From contig CANJIU010000034.1 of the NCBI GenBank assembly GCA_947474365.1, forward strand, positions 1-64,000: a stretch of DNA of 64,000 bases. The letters run 5' to 3'. Made by a program: the position numbers and the translations under genes. The stretch is from Opitutia bacterium. Lineage in GTDB: Bacteria > Verrucomicrobiota > Verrucomicrobiia > Opitutales > Opitutaceae. Shown here piece by piece: positions 61,471 through 64,000 of the stretch; position 1 is the first letter of the stretch, and each line of letters begins with the position of its first letter. The notes under the pieces were generated by a model. That model saw only the letters and a program-made list of their open reading frames with translations. It was not told where the DNA came from and ran no database searches.

Positions 61471-64000
61471 TCAGAACGACACCGAGTTGGTCCAGACGTA
61501 CATCCGAGGCTGGCCGTAGAAACTCACGCCGAGGTTGGCGGGGACGGTGTAGCCGGAGCCATTGTTGGGCAGCGTGCCGAAGACGTAGTGGTTGAAAAGA
61601 TTGTCGACGTTGACCTGCGTGGTGAAGAGGAAGCGTTTGCCGAGCTTGCGGCGATACGAGACGATGAGGTTGGCCTGCCAGGTGTCGGGCGAGCCGTAGC
61701 GGAAGCGCGCGCCGCCGGGGGCGTTGTAATAGAACGTGCGATTTTTCGCACCGACGGCGACGGTGCCGCCGAGGCCGACGCCCTTGAGGAAGTTGTCGCC
61801 CGAGAACGTGTAATTGTTCGTGAGCACAAAACGGTATTGCGAATAGCCGACGGTGGATTCGCCTTTTTTCGCCACGACCGTTTCGCCCTTGGAGCCGTTC
61901 GGGTCGGACCAGAAGTAGGGAATCTGCGACGTCGGCAGACCGGTGACACCAGTCAGGGCGGTGCCGTTGGGGCCGACGAAGAACTGGAGCACGCGGCGGA
62001 GATTGCTCGTCTGGAGTCGGCCGTTGTCGTCCGCGGGCTGCGCCCAGTACGGGTTGGTGCGGTCGTTCATCATCGCGAGGGTGAGAGGCGCCCAGGTGCC
62101 CAGGCTCTGGATGATCGTGGGATTGATCTGGGCGTTGAGGGTGGCAACGCGGGCGGCAATCGTGGCGGCGTCGGTGGGAACCAGGAACGGCGTGCCGTCC
62201 TGATAGGTGACGGCGCCATTGCGGAGGTAGAACTGGTCGTTCCAAAGGAGCGGATATTTTTTGTCGCTAAGATTTTTTCCGTCGGCGGAGGTGGCGGCCA
62301 GGCGGACGCGCCAGTTGCGGGTGGGGCTGGCGGTGAGGATGAGCTCGAGGCCGCTCGTGGTGCGGTCGAGGTTGGTCCACTGGTTCTTGGCGCCAGCGGG
62401 CCCGTTGTGCGCGCCGTTGAGCCCATTGGGGTTCACGAGATCGCGGACGCCGGTGCCGGCGTTGATCATCTCGTCCTTCGAGTTGGTGGTGAAATACTGG
62501 ACAGAGCCGGAGAGCCGCCCGTCGCGGGAGTTGAACTTGAGGCCCGCCTCGTGGCCGGTGCCGCTCGACGGACGCGGGGCGTTGCCGAGCGGGTCGTTGG
62601 CGTTGACGAGCGCGGTGTTGAACGTGCTGGAGTAACTGTAGTACGGGCGCAGGACCTCGGTGAGGCGGGCGTTGAGGCCGAGGTTATAGCTGCGGTTCGA
62701 CTTGGTGGTCTCGGCGTACGGTTCGGTGACGGTGGCGGTGATGTTCGGCGTGCGTTTGAAATTTTCGTTGATCCGCGCGCCGAGGAGCGTGGCAAAGCGA
62801 TCGCCGAACCAGCTCGTGTAGTTCGAACCGTAGAAGCCGGCGTTGCGGTTCTCCTGGGTGTGGCCGACGTTGTTCTGGCCACTCACGCCGGGGAGACCGG
62901 CGAGTTGGGCGAGGCCGAGGGGATTGTTGGGGCGTACCCACGACGGGTCGCGGGGGTTGTTGGCCATGCGGGCGTAGTTGACGCCGGAATACGAGACGCG
63001 GGGCGAGAGCCAACCGCCGCGCGGCAACGGCTTCATCTGCGGACCCCCGGCGACGGACCACCACAGGCGCGGCATCGGCGTACGGCCGAGGTTGGAGGGA
63101 ATTCGCGGATCGTAGATCACGTTGAAATTCGCATCGGCGAGAAAATAGCTGTAATCGGTCGGTCCCTGATCGGCCCACTCGACGTCGTAGCCGAAGAGGG
63201 TCTGCGACTGGGCCCGGCCCTTGAAATACTCCCCCGTCAGCATGGCGGCGCCGCGCGCGGCCCAGCGCCGCGTGGGTTGCTCGGTGTCGGCGAGGGTTGC
63301 GCCATTGGCCCACTCGGTGAGCGGGTTGCCGTTGAGGAGCGGGGCGCTGAGGTTCGCGATGCCGCCGTTGGCCCGATCGGAGAGGTAGTCGTTGTAGAGT
63401 ACGGTAAACTGCGTGGAGAGCCACTTGGTCCAGATCGTCTCGGCGGCGGCGGAAAAAATCTTGTTGGTCACGTACTCGCTCGCGGTCCACCCGGCCCACG
63501 AGTTAAGGTTGTCCCAGGTGAGCTTGCCGTTGGCGATTGCGCCGCGCGGCCAGGGCAGGCCGGTGGCGGGGTTGATTGCGTCGGTCAGGCCGTTGTGGAG
63601 CATGTAAGCGAGGCCGAAGTTGTGGCGCGGGTCGGTCGCGGTGTTGGTAAACGCGATGTTTTCCTGATTCGTGTTGATGATGCGCTCGTTGACCGTCTGC
63701 TGGCCCTGCAGGCGGATCACGGTGCGGAGCGGGTCGAGTTTCAGGGCGATCTGGCCGTACGCACCGCGCGTGTCGTAGCCGATGAAAACGCGGCGGTAGC
63801 GCTGAGCCTCGTCGAGGAGTGAGAGGCGGAACGCGAGCCAGTCCTTGCCGATGTTGTAGTCGAACTGACCCTGCTTGGAACCGTACTGGTCGATGCGCCA
63901 AGACGCGTTGCCGCGCTGCAGGTTGAAGTTGGCGCGCTTCGAGACGGTGTTCACCGTGCCCCCGGCACCGCCCGCGCCATAGAGCAGACCCTGCGGTCCG
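61471..64000 (-). CDS. TonB-dependent receptor, N-terminus beyond the window
   Basis: The frame is open to the window edge; its N-terminal part is not visible. The first visible residues GPQGLLYGAGGAGGTVNTVS are the end of the plug domain (the typical GP-x-x-LLYG-x-GGTVN element). About 820 residues of barrel follow, ending VYVWTNSVSF with a terminal Phe. A late segment FLFTTQVNVDNLFNHYVFG matches the penultimate-strand region of such receptors. It begins the receptor pair with the gene at 58249-61416 (54-bp gap). Confidence 0.92.
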   Translation of the reverse strand, partial: GPQGLLYGAGGAGGTVNTVSKRANFNLQRGNASWRIDQYGSKQGQFDYNIGKDWLAFRLSLLDEAQRYRRVFIGYDTRGAYGQIALKLDPLRTVIRLQGQQTVNERIINTNQENIAFTNTATDPRHNFGLAYMLHNGLTDAINPATGLPWPRGAIANGKLTWDNLNSWAGWTASEYVTNKIFSAAAETIWTKWLSTQFTVLYNDYLSDRANGGIANLSAPLLNGNPLTEWANGATLADTEQPTRRWAARGAAMLTGEYFKGRAQSQTLFGYDVEWADQGPTDYSYFLADANFNVIYDPRIPSNLGRTPMPRLWWSVAGGPQMKPLPRGGWLSPRVSYSGVNYARMANNPRDPSWVRPNNPLGLAQLAGLPGVSGQNNVGHTQENRNAGFYGSNYTSWFGDRFATLLGARINENFKRTPNITATVTEPYAETTKSNRSYNLGLNARLTEVLRPYYSYSSTFNTALVNANDPLGNAPRPSSGTGHEAGLKFNSRDGRLSGSVQYFTTNSKDEMINAGTGVRDLVNPNGLNGAHNGPAGAKNQWTNLDRTTSGLELILTASPTRNWRVRLAATSADGKNLSDKKYPLLWNDQFYLRNGAVTYQDGTPFLVPTDAATIAARVATLNAQINPTIIQSLGTWAPLTLAMMNDRTNPYWAQPADDNGRLQTSNLRRVLQFFVGPNGTALTGVTGLPTSQIPYFWSDPNGSKGETVVAKKGESTVGYSQYRFVLTNNYTFSGDNFLKGVGLGGTVAVGAKNRTFYYNAPGGARFRYGSPDTWQANLIVSYRRKLGKRFLFTTQVNVDNLFNHYVFGTLPNNGSGYTVPANLGVSFYGQPRMYVWTNSVSF

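Noticed and set aside
59797-63822. 1341-codon open frame on the plus strand
   Set aside because: It is antisense to two clear TBDR genes; its translation is low-complexity Gly/Val/Arg/Glu with no motif, the usual mirror frame in GC-rich coding DNA.

Overview
The window is GC-rich, densely coded bacterial DNA. Several traits point to Verrucomicrobiota, most likely Opitutaceae: four large TonB-dependent receptors (TBDRs), two of them with an N-terminal carboxypeptidase-regulatory-like domain; a DUF1800/DUF1501 pair; a DUF6941 protein; an uronate (kduI/kduD) cluster; a huge secreted Ig/beta-propeller protein; and few clear Shine-Dalgarno sequences. The taxonomic call is inference from gene content. 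I saw no tRNA, rRNA or CRISPR array.

Layout. 1-4.9 kb is eroded: a transposase tail abuts a ribosome-hibernation-factor fragment, a DASS/SLC13 transporter carries two single-base frameshifts, a TerC protein is intact, and a RAYT transposase remnant is followed by a doubly broken hicB-hicA toxin-antitoxin pair. 4.9-9.5 kb is purine/ureide catabolism: ureidoglycine aminohydrolase plus a single-chain xanthine dehydrogenase. 9.5-17.0 kb (minus strand) holds a NUDIX hydrolase, ProA joined in frame to a CPBP protease, two small paralogous proteins, a leucine-rich-variant repeat protein and an FtsK motor with no membrane domain. Two palindromic intergenic elements sit among them. 17-25 kb has a secreted esterase, a four-gene minus-strand ABC exporter/regulator operon, and a three-gene plus-strand set ending in DUF1800 and DUF1501.

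25-31.4 kb looks like a polyuronate-utilisation locus: kduD, kduI, a TBDR and a divergent LacI regulator with a palindromic operator candidate between the last two. 31.4-37.5 kb is mostly core metabolism: a PfkB sugar/nucleoside kinase, DUF6941, a small membrane protein, the overlapping pair pyrG-kdsA, then an odd pair made of a free-standing lipoyl/E3-binding protein and a ketoacyl-ACP synthase III.

37.7-48.5 kb is one 3589-residue secreted protein with 11 Ig-like domains, three RCC1-type propellers, a delta-60 repeat block, a Ycf48-like block, two ANDDWG domains and a duplicated calcium-loop tail. 48.5-49.9 kb is a gene-free gap bounded by two inverted copies of a REP-like palindrome, which also occurs at 17.1-17.4 kb. 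49.9-64 kb is an outer-membrane uptake region: four TBDRs, a secreted esterase, an LplT-like MFS carrier and an EamA-like membrane protein. The last TBDR runs off the window.

The most notable items are the giant multi-propeller protein, the dispersed REP-like family together with the dead RAYT, the CPBP-ProA fusion, the lipoyl/PSBD + KAS III pair, and the frameshifted transporter and toxin-antitoxin genes.
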